The position numbers were made by a program, and so were the translations under genes. Under the pieces are notes generated by a model that was not told the DNA's origin, did no database searches, and worked only from the letters and a program-made list of their open reading frames with translations. This document shows, piece after piece, positions 12,997 to 23,844 of a stretch of 64,000 bases of DNA; the first letter of the stretch is position 1, and each line of letters starts with the position of its first letter. Source of the DNA: Diphasiastrum complanatum (taxonomy: Eukaryota > Streptophyta > Lycopodiopsida > Lycopodiales > Lycopodiaceae); NCBI GenBank assembly GCA_029204225.1, contig CM055100.1, forward strand, positions 21,091,589 to 21,155,588, read 5' to 3'.

Positions 12997-13570
12997 GCAA
13001 ATATCCATGCAAATATCCATGCACAATACAAAGGAGGAGGCGCGGGCAAAAAACATTTGCGTGGATATAGCCATGGATAGGCATGGATATACGTGTGGAT
13101 ACGGTCGCATGGATAATCCACGCGTGGATGTTCCATGCAAGTGTCATTTCCAGCAGCAAATCGACCAGATATCGTGAAATTCTAACTGTGTGGATTATCC
13201 ACACCAACTCCGACAAGTCGGGCAAACCTCCAATACTCAAAGCCAGAAATGGAAATTTTAATTTGGCGTGGATAATCCACGCTATAGTAAGAGTTAAAAA
13301 AAGAAAGGGGCACGGCTTTCACGTGGATATGGCGTGCATATTGCGTGGCAAATTATCCACACACTAAATTTTTTTATCCACGCGAAATCCAGAGAGCTGG
13401 GGCCGTGGATACCGCGTGGATAGATTTTTTTTATATCCACACGATTAAGTCTCTGGATTTTGCGTGGATTATCCACGATGGATAATCCATGTGAAATCCC
13501 GAGAGCTGGGGCCATGCATACCACGTGGATAATTTTTTTTTATATCCACGCGATATCCATGCAATTAAGC
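12997..13570. repeat. GTGGAT/ATCCAC palindrome array, left
   Basis: Roughly two dozen copies of GTGGAT or ATCCAC (with CATGGAT/ATCCATG variants) in both orientations. Several are joined into palindromes with AT or AATT spacing, e.g. GTGGATAATCCAC. Open frames across this stretch translate to WIIHAW-like repeats and are artefacts of the array. Confidence 0.8.
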
Positions 13571-14075
13571 AAAAAAAATTTAAAAACTCTACTCATCATC
13601 ACTTCCTCCCTCCTCGCTTCCTTCGTCTTGTAGGTGTACGTTGGTGTCCACATCTTCAAACTCCCCTTCGCTCTCATTCACGTTCTCTTCCACATTTTGC
13701 TCCTCAATATTTTTCACATTTTCTTCCACATCACGAATGCTTGAAGTTGTAGAGCCTCTCTACAAAATAGAATCAAAGATTCAATTAAATTGAGATTAAA
13801 CTTACTTGTAAACCACAAAGTAAACAATCACAAAACAATAAAGGTTAAGAGTTTACGATTGGAAACAATCCATGGGATTCCATAAAATCCTTAAGGCCGG
13901 CATATCCATGATCATAACCTTGTTTGTACTCCGCGGCGGTCATGTGTCTTCGAAATCACTAAGCTACATTCAACAAGAAAACATAGTTTAGCAATACAAT
14001 ATAGTTTAGCAATAAAAAACATTAACAATCTCACTACAAAAATAGAATCATAGTAAAAAATATTACACTTACAAA

Positions 14076-14738
14076 TTAAAACTCTAGATTGCCCCTTCTT
14101 CCCGATCCCAAGTGACTTTGGCCATGTTTTAAGAGCTTCTCGACGGCGGCCCTATGTTGTTGTTCATACTTTTGGGGATTATTTTGCAACAATTCCTCTT
14201 TCACCTTCCTCCAATCCCTTTTGGAGCACCATCCATGCTTCGTGGAATTCTTGGGATTCCTCACGGCTCTTCTCATCAATTGCCTTTTGTTTCGAATCCA
14301 AAAGCACATTGAATTCAAGGCCCAAGTCCTACTAAAAGCATTGGATTGAGAGAATTCAGAATATAAAGTCTCTATTATTTTATTTTTGTCTTGAAGCGAT
14401 TGGGAGGACCAATCGATCATGTAATCTTTACCAAAATATAAAGCAACTAAATCATGCAAACGGGCATGAACTACATTGCCACGCGTATTTTTTATAACTC
14501 CACCACGTGGATTCAGATCATAATACACACTACACGATTCCTGGGATGGGGCATCTTCGGAAGCTCTTCTCTTGGATGATTCACTCGAAGAAGATAACAC
14601 AAGATTTTTTATTCTATCTCTTTGTTGAGGAGATAGATTCTCAAACCACTCTTGATTATATTCTTTGGGCTCCTCACCAGCTCTTCTCCTAGATGGTCTC
14701 CCACTTGACCTTCCACTTGACCTACCACTTGAAGACAT
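14076..14738 (-). CDS. Ptta/En-Spm-like transposon protein
   Basis: 220 codons from an ATG at 14738 to a stop at 14076. The N-terminus is Ser/Arg/Gly-rich (SSGRSSGRSSGRPSRRR), followed by EYNQEWFENLSPQQRDRIKNL. The second half resembles the plant Ptta/En-Spm domain found beside CACTA transposases: IDWSSQSLQDKNKIIETLYSEF, then AFSRTWALNSMCFWIRNKRQLMRR and a C-terminal KRDWRKVKEELLQNNPQKYEQQ helix. Such proteins are thought to bind subterminal repeats, which fits the flanking arrays. More coding may exist downstream on the same strand: 13857-13963 reads MTAAEYKQGYDHGYAGLKDF, and 13589-13759 is an acidic Glu/Asp-rich tail behind a good TTTTGTAG acceptor. A stop precedes the GTAAGT donor at about 14068. 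The open frame suggests a fairly recent element. Confidence 0.6.
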   Translation of the reverse strand: MSSSGRSSGRSSGRPSRRRAGEEPKEYNQEWFENLSPQQRDRIKNLVLSSSSESSKRRASEDAPSQESCSVYYDLNPRGGVIKNTRGNVVHARLHDLVALYFGKDYMIDWSSQSLQDKNKIIETLYSEFSQSNAFSRTWALNSMCFWIRNKRQLMRRAVRNPKNSTKHGWCSKRDWRKVKEELLQNNPQKYEQQHRAAVEKLLKHGQSHLGSGRRGNLEF

Positions 14739-15054
14739 TTTATCAAAGAAAAACCTTAAAAGTTAGAAAGTAGTGGAGAATGGGAGTGAAAGAGTAGTGA
14801 AGAGTGTTAGATTAGAAGAGTAAGCAATGACAAGAAAGCAATAGATCAATAGTAAGCAAGATCAATAGAGCAAGAGCAAGATCACTAGCAAGGAAGAGCA
14901 ACCAAAAGCAAGCAAGCAAGCAAGATCTATAGAGTTTGCAAGAGCAATAGCAAGCAAGAGCACTAAACACTAGATTAGGAAAACCTATAGAACTTGAAAG
15001 CAAAAGAAGAGGAGCAAGAATGCTCACGGAAATGCCGTCTTATTGGCATTCAAA

Positions 15055-15143
15055 TTTCGCATGGATTATCCACGCAGAAGTTATCCACGCGATATCCACG
15101 CGTGGATAATCCACGCGATATCCACGCGTGGATGTTTCATGCA
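15055..15143. repeat. GTGGAT/ATCCAC palindrome array, right
   Basis: Compact array with several copies, ending in GCGTGGATGTTTCATGCA. The left array holds a near-identical segment, GCGTGGATGTTCCATGCA (about 13121-13138), in the same orientation. Confidence 0.75.
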
Positions 15144-15145
15144 GT

Positions 15146-15647
15146 TTTTTTTATGAGAATATTTTATTGTAGGATTTGACATAAAATCCTACATAAAATA
15201 TATTTTTTAATATGATGGAACATAAAAAAAATCAATTCAAAGATCATTATGGTAGTATCTAATTGTTAAAACTAGTTTTATATTGTTATAAATCTTATTT
15301 TTCTTGAAATTTGACATACAAGACAAAATCATGAGATAAGAAATAGTACATATTATTATTAAACAAGTAATTTGACAAGTTTTTTAAGATTTTATGACAT
15401 AATATTATGTCAAATCGGTGATGTCATAAAACATTTAGTTTCACTAATAATCTAGGTGTCATAGATTTGATATAATTTGATGACATAATCATATGGTCAA
15501 ATAGAAAATATTGGCTTTTGTCATGTGGCCTCGTAAATGGTTGCATGGGGTCATTTAGATTCATGATCAAAAGCATTTATGTTATATTGAGGACCTTAGT
15601 GATATGTGACCTATATGATATATCTTTTTAATTGTTGGTGTGTGACC
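15146..15647. other. AT-rich, no gene recognised
   Basis: Strongly AT-rich, possibly host element interior. No reading frame or repeat is recognised. Confidence 0.5.
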
Positions 15648-15652
15648 TATAT

Positions 15653-15981
15653 TGTTGGAATGGCAAAGTGGAGCCACAGCCCACGCTCAAAGAAATCCCA
15701 TAATTAGAATTGGGACTTTGTTCAAAGTGGATATAAGTGGTAAATGTCCAAGTGTTTAATGTCCCCTGGTACTAGCCCCTTTGCGGGTAAGGGGGAGCAC
15801 TTGGATTTGTGGGCAGCTAGGCATTCGGGGATGGGATCTCGGAACGCGACTCACGAAAGGGGCAAAAGGCTCCATGATTTTGGTGCAACCTCTGAACCAG
15901 AAAGGTTGAATTGCATCACGGTGCAAGCTCTGAACCAGAAAGGTTAAGTTGTATCCGTTGAAGGCCCACCGAATTCCTACA
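15653..15981 (+). repeat. Miniature element 5' LTR
   Basis: 329 bp, starts TGTTGGAA and ends CTACA. Its last third holds a tandem pair built on TCTGAACCAGAAAGGTT (about 15890-15945). Confidence 0.75.
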
Positions 15982-16088
15982 AGGTATCAGAGCAGGAAAC
16001 ATGACCTATGCCCCACTTTCAGGGGAAGTGTTGGAATGGCAAAGTGGAGCCGTAGCCCACGCTCAAAGAAATCCCATAAGTACAAGTG
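15653..16088 (+). mobile_element. Miniature LTR retroelement (TRIM/SMART type)
   Basis: A complete small LTR (15653-15981, TGTTGG...CTACA, 329 bp) is followed directly by a binding site AGGTATCAGAGC (initiator-Met type, 15982-15993). After only 47 bp of interior comes a purine tract CAGGGGAAG (16020-16028) and a second LTR start, TGTTGGAATGGCAAAGTGG (16029). The second LTR is cut after about 55 bp where copia-B begins. No coding capacity. The arrangement LTR, binding site, purine tract, LTR is the definition of terminal-repeat retrotransposons in miniature, which move using proteins from other elements. Confidence 0.8.
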
Positions 16089-17152
16089 GGAAGATAATGA
16101 CTCTGGTGACAAACTGATAACAATGAATCTCGAACGATTCGTGAAAGTTTTGCGACACTCGAATTATTTCTGTTCGAGTTGAATCAAGTAGGCTCAGTAA
16201 CATAAGCTACGAATTCTAAATGAAATATGAAACGAAGCGAAGCGAGGCTAAACTTGCGCTGACATTGATTCATGCTGGGATCTCAGATCACGAAACCACA
16301 CGAAACAAAACGAAGCGAAAGACTTCACGACAAGGTTCTTGAACAAGATCAGTTTGTCAGGAGTCCATATGCGATCATTGGTCACTACCGACTGTATCAC
16401 TCCTACAATCCTTCAGAGAGTAGTCAGACACTTCTGATCTACGTTAACAAATTAATGTAGCATTCAACAAAGATCATACCAGAGTGCAGAATTTAAAAAA
16501 GCAAACATATTAATCACATGAATATCAGCAGACGAATTAACATTCAAGATCATACAATCATTTAGAATAATAATGTGCACAACAGCTACAAAATCATCTA
16601 TTGATGTTTCTGATTCTTCAAGCACTACATGCAGGTCCACGCAATGCGTCGGCGTGAGAGAGATACAGTTCTCTCATGAATTCGAGTCGTGCTTACTAGC
16701 GGACTTTGTATCTACAGATCCTATTATAGAAATTATCTCGCACACAGGCGGATTCGTATTCTGTATATTTCGTCTTTTGATCCTTGTCTTGCTTACTAGC
16801 ATTGGACTTCAGACATTAGACTTCAGACTCTTGTCTTGCTAATCAGCAGACTTTTTTTTCTTACATTATGCATCAAAACAGAAAGTGTATTATCGCATCT
16901 TGTAACCTTCAGATTAGAGCGATTAAACATCTGCAACTAATTACGAATTACAAGAGTGGCAGATTAGCCACAATCTAAAGCGCTTCTATTGATGTCATGA
17001 TATCATATCAGATATCTGTACCCCATGGTACTTGGATGATCTTCTTCGTCGTTCGTGGCGTGTCGTGTCGTGTGGTGTCATGTCGTCTTTTGTCAAAGGT
17101 TCAAAATTGAAAGCTAGCAAGGCTTTGGCATTAGAAACAAAATGTTTCTTCA
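16089..17152 (-). repeat. Copia-B 3' LTR
   Basis: 1064 bp, matching 20278-21354 throughout with many scattered substitutions. The first bases (plus-strand side) are GGAAGATAATG instead of TGAAGATAATG. Confidence 0.88.
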
Positions 17153-17635
17153 GCTCCCTCTCAAAGCATGATAGCTTGACGATTCCAAGGTTGCTCCTCT
17201 GTCTCTCGAATAGACCTTTGTCTAGGGCCTTTGTGAAAATGTCAACAACCATGTCTTTCGTTCCAATAAGGTGGTCTGCAACATCTTCTTGCCAATCAGG
17301 TCCCTGATCAAGTGGTACTTGATCGCAATGTGTTTCATCCTTGAGTGAAATACAGGGTCTTTCGTCAAATGTATTGCAGATGTGTTGTCCATTTGCAAAA
17401 CCAAAGGTTCGTTCAATGTTTCACCCAATTCGTCCAAAAATTGTTTAAGCCAAATTATCTCGTTGGCCATCTTTGTTGCCGCGACATACTCTGCTTCGCA
17501 GGATGACTGAGCCACAATGGTCTGCTTCTTGTTGACCCAGAGAATTGCCACTCCTGACGCAATGGTGCATCCTCCTAAAACACTTTTATCGTCGTCCTTG
17601 AGGGATGCCCAACTAGCATCACTGTAGGAAATCAT
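16995..17635 (-). pseudogene. Copia-B RNase H and pol C-terminus
   Basis: RNase H_like domain of a copia polyprotein: SYSDASWASLKDDDKSVLGG, VAQSSCEAEYVAATKMANEI, LQMDNTSAIHLTKDPVFHSR and IKYHLIRDLI, holding the usual D, E, D and H positions. A frame shift near 17240 leads to the C-terminal signature VVDIFTKALDKGLFERQRSNLG. The last codons run into the 3' LTR, as in other copia elements. Confidence 0.88.
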
Positions 17636-17701
17636 CTAAAAACCTGCATCACGACAATAACACAAACCATAATCCTTTGTTAATTGAAGATATTGCAAAA
17701 T

Positions 17702-18520
17702 TCATTTTGCAATTTTCCAATGTGTCAAGCCAGGATTCGTGCAGAATTGGCTCATCATGAATACTACATAAGCAATGTCAGGGTGTGTATTGTCTGCAAG
17801 GTACATCAGTGATCCTATCAGCTTCCTATAAGGTGTGAGTTGCATCAATTCTTTCTCTGCCTCAGCCTTCGAACGGCTTTCATTCGTTAGCATCGTTTCT
17901 GCAAGTATTGGAGTATTCTTTCCTTTGCAATTCAGCATCCCGAAGTCCTCTAGGATCTTCTAAGTGTATCTGGAAGCCAAGGTAACACCTGGCCTCTCCC
18001 ATATCCACGATCTCGAAATGTTTTGATATGTCTTTCTTCACTTCAGCAATCAACTGCTCACTCTCGCAGAGTATCAGAATGTTGTCCACATACACAGCCA
18101 CAATAATGATCTTTCCATCAATAATTCTTTCATACATGTTGGAATCAGCCATCAGTGGCTTGAATCCCAATGATTTCAGGGCTTGATCTTTCCTTTTGTA
18201 CCATTGTCGAGTTGACTACTTCAGACCATAGATACTCTTATGCATTCTGCATGCATAATCAAGAAGTGAATTTAAGACATAACATAGAGGTTGTTCCATG
18301 TAGACCTCTTCATCTAACTCGCCATGCAAAAAGGTTGTCTTCTCGTCCACAATGTGGATCCTGAGGTCATAAGCAGCTGCATCTGCAAATAACAAATGTA
18401 GGGATGAATGTTTGACGACAGGAGAGAAGGTCTCAGAGTAGTCAATACCATATTTCTGAGAGAATTCCTTCGCTACCAGTCTTGTCTTATATCTCGTCGT
18501 GTGAGGAACACCAGACTTTA
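17702..18520 (-). pseudogene. Copia-B reverse transcriptase, broken
   Basis: Reverse transcriptase region in at least three frames: the SETFSPV, DEEVYMEQP and KSIYGLK motifs (about 18520-18200), the palm (18170-17880) and the thumb/connection (17938-17702, MLNCKGKNTPI, PYRKLIGSLMYL, TRPDIAY-like NTHPDIAY). The catalytic motif reads YVDN instead of YVDD, which would abolish polymerase activity. At least two frame shifts and stop codons are present. Confidence 0.85.
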
Positions 18521-18530
18521 TTGTCCTGTT

Positions 18531-19317
18531 CTAGATGTATGCAGCTATAGCTACTGCTTCAGCCCACAATACTCTTGGAGATTTTGAGTAGGCCATCATG
18601 CATCTAGCAGCTTCCATCAGAGTCCTATTCTCCTTCTCTGCAACACCGTTGTGCTGCGGCGTATAGGCTGCAGTCCTTCTATGAATGATGCCACGATCAT
18701 TGCAGAAGTCAATGAAGCGATTCGAGATGTATTTGCCACCTCGATCTGTCCTGATCTGCTTCACTTTGTTGCATGTGCATCTCTCTGCCCAATTCACATA
18801 CTCTGTGAATTTATCAAGTGCTTCTGATTTATTCTGAATAAAATACACTCTGGCGAATTTACTATAATCATCAATGAAAGTTATGTAATATTTTAGGCCT
18901 CCTATTGAGATCACATTGAAAGGCCCACAGATGTCAGAATGCACTAACTCTAGAATCTTAGTCATTCTGTAGGAGTCTTTGACAAATGGAGTGCGGGGAC
19001 ATCTTACCCTTCAGACATGCATCACAAGTGGTCGAATTGTTCGCATTCGAGATGTTGACCCCTGTTATTGCTCCATGATGACTTTCTTGGTAAAGTGCCA
19101 TCAAATTCATGTGGCATAGTCTCCTGTGCCACAGAGTGTCTGGCGAATCATCATGAGCCTGATGCACTTGATCTACAGGTACCTTCAGATGATATAGATT
19201 ACCTTTTCTTTTGCCTTGAGTGATCAGGGTACTGGTACTGGCATCAATAATGTTGCATGCTTCATCAGAAAATGTTACACACATCCCTGCATCAACTATC
19301 CTTGCCACAGAAAGCAA
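18531..19317 (-). pseudogene. Copia-B pre-integrase and integrase
   Basis: GAG-pre-integrase zinc finger (HRRLCHMNLMAL, then CDACLKGKM) on 19317-18958 and integrase core on 18965-18531. The core shows LVHSDICGPF, TFIDDYSKFARVYF, IRTDRGGKYIS and TAAYTPQHNGVAEKENRTLMEAAR, so the D, D, E triad is visible. A frame shift separates the two blocks. Confidence 0.88.
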
Positions 19318-19458
19318 GTCCTACTGTAGTGTAGGCACGAACAGAACATCTTCGAGTCATCTGTCTGGGCCATTCGTGTTGAGCCACAACTAACCAGTAC
19401 CGTTTACTTGATGTTTCAATCCATCTCCAAGGACAATGAATCTTGAAGAATCTACACT

Positions 19459-20163
19459 TCAGAAATCAGACATTATCTGTCTTGATTTGACAAAGTGCGA
19501 GGTAGCTCTTGACTCAAGGATTACCTCATGTGTGTCAGATGTTGACGCTGCACAGATATAGGCAGTCGAATTATTTCTGTTCGATCTTTCCTTGCCCATT
19601 TTTGATCTCTCTGGCTCCTCGACATAGAACGAACTATTATTGTTCTCTTGTCTACTTTGTGTGGTTGTCTGGAAAGATCTAGGGAAGGCTCTCAACAGGA
19701 AAGTGAGCTACTTCTCAGCTGACACTGCATTTTCTGCACCAGAATTGTGTAGTGACAGAAATAGATCCTTCATCTTCCTTATAAAATATGTGAGGTCCTT
19801 CCCATCCCACTGTAGGTTTGTCAGCTGATCTTCCAGCATCATTATTTGACTTTGTGATTTCGTTTGAAATCTCGTGAGCAGTGTATCCCACATCTCCTTT
19901 GCCTTGGAGAGTGTAGCTAGGTCAAGCATGAGACTATCTTCGATGGAAGATGATAGCAAGGCTACTACCTTGTCATTTTTCTCCCTCCACTCACGTAGCT
20001 CTTTGCTTGATGTCAAGGGCATCTCCTTTGTGCCCTCCACCTAGGAGAAGAGTCCTTCACCCTTTAGTATCAGCGATGTTTTAACTTTCTAGGCTAGAAA
20101 GGTAGATCCTAAAGAATCCAAAACTATGCATATCTTGGATTGAATGTTGTTGATTGAAGCCAT
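19459..20163 (-). pseudogene. Copia-B gag
   Basis: Copia-type gag (UBN2/DUF4219-like). An ATG at 20163 starts MASINNIQ. Two TAG stops lie within the first 45 codons, then the conserved gag core follows (LREWREKNDKVVALLSSS, AKEMWDTLLTRFQTK, MMLEDQLTNLQWDG, YFIRKMKDLFLSL). The next segment (19695-19459) leads to the protease-like WILDSGAT region in mutated form (VILESRATSHFVKSRQIMSDF). The aspartic protease motif DSGA is altered to ESRA. Confidence 0.8.
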
Positions 20164-20277
20164 TGCTTCTGAATTCGTGTTCACTTGTTGATGGTTGATC
20201 GTTTGAATGCTTTTAGCCCCTTGGATCTGATAGCCTTTGGCTATGTCAAACTACGACAAAGTGGGCTTTGATACCAC

Positions 20278-21354
20278 TGAAGATAATGACTCTGGTGATA
20301 AACTGATAACAATGAATCTCGAACGATTTGCGAAAGTTTTGCGACACTCGAATTCTTTATGTTCGAGTTGAATCAAGCAGGCTCAATAACATATGCTTAT
20401 GAAATGAGATGAATTCTAAGCAAAAAATGAAATGAAGTGAAGCGAAGGGAAGCTAAACTTGCACTGACATTGATTCATGGTGGACTCTCAGATCATGAAA
20501 CCACACGAAATAAAACGAAACGAAAGACTTCATGACAAGGTTCTCAAACAAGATCAATTCTTCAGGAGTTCAAATATGATCATTGGTCACTACCGACTGT
20601 ATCACTCCTACAATCCTTCAGAGAGTAGTCAGACACTTCTGATCTACGTTAACAAATTAATGTAGCATTCAACAAAGATCAAACCAGAGTGCGGAATTTA
20701 AAAGAACAAGCATATTAGTCACACGAATATCAATAGATGAATTTTACATTCAAGATCATACAATCATTTAGAATAATAATGTGCACAACAGCTACAAAAT
20801 CATCTATTGATGTTTCTAATTCTTCAAGCACTACACGCAGATCCACGTAGTGCGTCGGCGTGAGACGAATATAGTTCTCTCATGAATTCAAGTCACGCTT
20901 ACTAGCGGACTTTGGATCTACAAATCCTATTACATAAATTATCTCGCACGCACACGGATTCATATTTTGTATATTTCATCTTCCGATTCTTGTTCTGCTT
21001 ACTAGCATTGGACTTCAGACATCATACTTCAGACTCTTGTCTTGCTTACTAGCAGACTTTTTCTTCTTACATTATGCATCAAAACAGAAAGTATATAGTC
21101 GTGTCTTGTAACCTTCAGATTAGAGTGATTAAACATCTGCAACTAATTACGAATTACAAGAATGATAGATTAGCCACGATCTAAAATGCTTATGCCGATG
21201 TCATGATATCAGATCACATATCTGTACCCCATGGTACTTGGCTGATCTTCTTGGCCATTCGTGGCGTGCTTGTGTCATGTCGTGTCACCTTTTGTTAAAG
21301 GTTCAAAATTGAAAGCTAGCAAGGCTTTGGTGTTAGAAACAAAATGTTTCTTCA
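20278..21354 (-). repeat. Copia-B 5' LTR
   Basis: 1077 bp, bounded TG...CA on the plus strand, next to the binding site. The five bases after it (21355-21359) are TATAT. Confidence 0.88.
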
Positions 21355-21359
21355 TATAT

Positions 21360-22211
21360 AACCTTATATGAAATCATAGTAATTAGTTGAAATATCATTT
21401 AGCATTGTAATAAAGATGTTGATCAATGGTGTGGTATCTAGTATATGATTGATTGACATTGTCCAATTGCTCGTCTTTTTTTTTTTCGATTTGAGGAACA
21501 TCATCTTGGATACAAAACAACCATATATAGAAAGGGCGAATGCATATTGCTCATCATGAGATACCATGGCACACTAGGTCAATCCAAAGAGATTTATCCC
21601 TAACTAACTTGAGCCAAGTATCAATCAATCAAATGAGTGATTGAGTGGGCAATGAATCAATTGAGTATATGACTGATTGTTTGATTTTGATCATTCCATC
21701 TTGAAAGAAATATTGAGTGAGATCATCACTCATCTTGGACAAGAGTTCAAACTTTGAACATTGACTGCTATGTGGTCTTTAAACTAGTTGAGATAGGCGT
21801 GTGCACACTATCTACGGATGTCTAACATTTGTCAGTATGAACGTCATTTTAATTGCTCATCATGTGTTGTCCCACCCAAGCAATTTTCTTGATAGCAATG
21901 TTACTAGAATATTAGATTTTCATTAAGCCTAGCTAGAATATACATGGATTAGATGTTGGCATGTCTTTAACAAATTTTATTATATTTGTTCAATACATAT
22001 GGTCTCATAATGACTACTTATGATGTGGTATAGAGTAGCTGGCTACAATGTGTATATGTCATTGACGATGTTAACATCATCAAATAGTGATTCATCTCAT
22101 GATCGCAACAGCAGGTATATATTGTTATTGATATTGACATCAATTGCACTTTATTTGTTATTTGAATATGAGTGTATAATTTTTTTTGCAAATTTATTCT
22201 TACAATGACAT
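21360..22211. other. No gene recognised
   Basis: AT-rich sequence after copia-B, probably the left flank or start of the CACTA element. No terminal CACTA motif could be placed with confidence. Confidence 0.4.
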
Positions 22212-22652
22212 TTGATTGGAATTATGAATTCTAGGGAAATTATTGTACCTCCACGTGATTTAGAGAAAGAAAAAAGAATTGAGCTCTATCACAGAAAAAA
22301 GGTGGCAAGACTATTATTTTCAAGCTCTTCCATTAGTCGATGTAGACCGCCTATTGATCCATCACATGTATGTATATTGATTTATGCCATAATTTTTTTA
22401 TTTGTAATAGTGATGTACTCTGATTTGGTTGAGGATTGTGCTATAGTATATTGCTCTTTGGAAAGCCAAGACACCACTCCATCACAAATGAGGGTTGCAA
22501 ATGTACTAAATGTACAAAGACTATTTTGTCAATTTTTGTCACATGTTACAATTCGTCACATGTTAGAATTTGTCAATTTTCACTTGAATGACACTGAAAG
22601 AATTCGTGCCATTTGCAATTGGATTATTGGACTAGTTTTAACCAGAATATGA
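22212..22652 (+). CDS. Unrecognised ORF in the CACTA region
   Basis: 146 codons. The N-terminal third is charged (PPRDLEKEKRIELYHRKKVARLLF), followed by a hydrophobic segment that may be an intron read through (YAIIFLFVIVMY after VCIL, next to a possible GTATGTATATTG donor). The C-terminus (VQRLFCQFLSHVTIRHMLEFV) is not assigned. Since it shares strand and neighbourhood with TNP2, it may be an exon of the element's first gene. No function is proposed. Confidence 0.3.
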   Translation: MIGIMNSREIIVPPRDLEKEKRIELYHRKKVARLLFSSSSISRCRPPIDPSHVCILIYAIIFLFVIVMYSDLVEDCAIVYCSLESQDTTPSQMRVANVLNVQRLFCQFLSHVTIRHMLEFVNFHLNDTERIRAICNWIIGLVLTRI

Positions 22653-22883
22653 TGAGAGGATACCATGTACATGCACACAATGCGAAGGCCTGGGATTCGG
22701 ACAAGGAAGATTGTCAATGATCATATTTGGGCCAATGGAGTGCACACAGAGAATCCAAGAGTACGAGAGGTAAACTCTTTATAGTGTTTTTTGGAAATGC
22801 TTTAATCTTTGAGACCCTTATGACACTTCAAGTATAGTTTGGCCAATAAATATTGAGCGATAGTATGAGTGCCACGATACTTT

Positions 22884-23112
22884 GAAGTTAGTCTCTCACT
22901 TGCTTCTAAAAGGAAAAATCCAAATAGAATAATTAGATGAAGTTAATGTCTCACTTGCTTCTAAAAGAAAAAACCCAAATAGAATGATTAGATGAAGTTA
23001 ATCTCCCACTTGCTTCTAAAGGAAAAATCCAAATAAAATGATTAGATGAAATTAATCTCTCACTTGCTTCTAAAAGAAAAAATCCAAATAGAATGATTAG
23101 ATGTAGTTAATC
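22884..23112. repeat. 55-bp tandem repeat, four copies
   Basis: Units begin at about 22884, 22939, 22994 and 23048, with a partial fifth at 23103. Each contains TCTCACTTGCTTCTAAAA, or a near-identical variant, and a run leading to AATGATTAGATG. Spacing is 54-55 bp. Confidence 0.85.
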
Positions 23113-23153
23113 TTGATTTCCATATCCAATCACCCATAATAGACTAATTCACG

Positions 23154-23270
<117 letters not shown>

Positions 23271-23606
23271 ATGAAAGAGTTAAAGGTAACCAACAGTCCC
23301 AATTCTAGGAAGGTGTGTAGCCCTTGTTTTCTTCCGTTAAAGGCGTGGTTCAAATGTTTTTTGTTGGAAGATGAGTTCCAAAAAAAAGTCCAAATGCCAC
23401 AGGGAGGGAGCATGTGGTGACATTCTAGAGTAGGATATAATCGTGTGGTTTGGGAGTTTTGATTAGCACCCTATAATGTTCTCTCTGTTTTTCTCTTCAT
23501 GTGTGTTTAGGGTAGGTGTGGGTGGGTGTGGGTGTGCGTGCGTGTGTTTGTGTGTGTGCATGCTACTGGTTTACGATTTGTGTTATATATTAATTTATGT
23601 TTCATG

Positions 23607-23742
<136 letters not shown>

Positions 23743-23844
23743 GTACATCTAACATTTTCAGCTTTTGCAGAAGAAGGAACATAAGTTGGTTTCAGGAAAA
23801 GAGTTGCAAGAGAGATTGAGAATATTATTGATAGGATAAATCAC

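Larger units (their letters stand above)
12995..15145 (-). mobile_element. DNA transposon with GTGGAT/ATCCAC arrays, En/Spm-like
   Basis: Interrupts the host element gag. Both sides hold dense arrays built on GTGGAT and its complement ATCCAC: about 12997-13570 on the left and 15055-15143 on the right. Many copies form palindromes such as GCGTGGATATCCACGC or GTGGATAATCCAC. Between them lies a minus-strand gene of Ptta/En-Spm type. Dense subterminal repeats are a hallmark of CACTA/Spm elements, where they bind the element's own DNA-binding protein. I could not find CACTA termini or a target duplication, so family and limits are inferred. Confidence 0.55.
16089..21354 (-). mobile_element. Copia-B, full-length Ty1/copia element
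   Basis: Flanked by LTRs 16089-17152 (3') and 20278-21354 (5'). The minus-strand LTR begins TGAAGAAAC and ends TTCA. A binding site (GTGGTATCAAAGCCC read on the minus strand, about 20263-20277) adjoins the 5' LTR, and a purine tract GAGAGGGAGC (17153-17162 complement) adjoins the 3' LTR. Interior order on the minus strand is gag, pre-integrase, integrase, reverse transcriptase, RNase H, as in copia. Frames are broken by several stops and shifts, so the element is inactive. It lies against the cut second LTR of the miniature element. Confidence 0.92.

Noticed and set aside
12933-13524. Several overlapping frames with WIIHAW-like repeats
   Set aside because: Produced by the GTGGAT/ATCCAC arrays on both strands; no codon pattern beyond the repeat.
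12997-13570. Possible CRISPR-like array
   Set aside because: Repeat units are short, palindromic, unevenly spaced and in both orientations, and the genome is a plant nucleus.
14031-14060. CACTA terminus (CACTACAAAAATAG)
   Set aside because: It lies inside the element next to an exon of the Ptta-like gene, not at an end, and no inverted partner was found.
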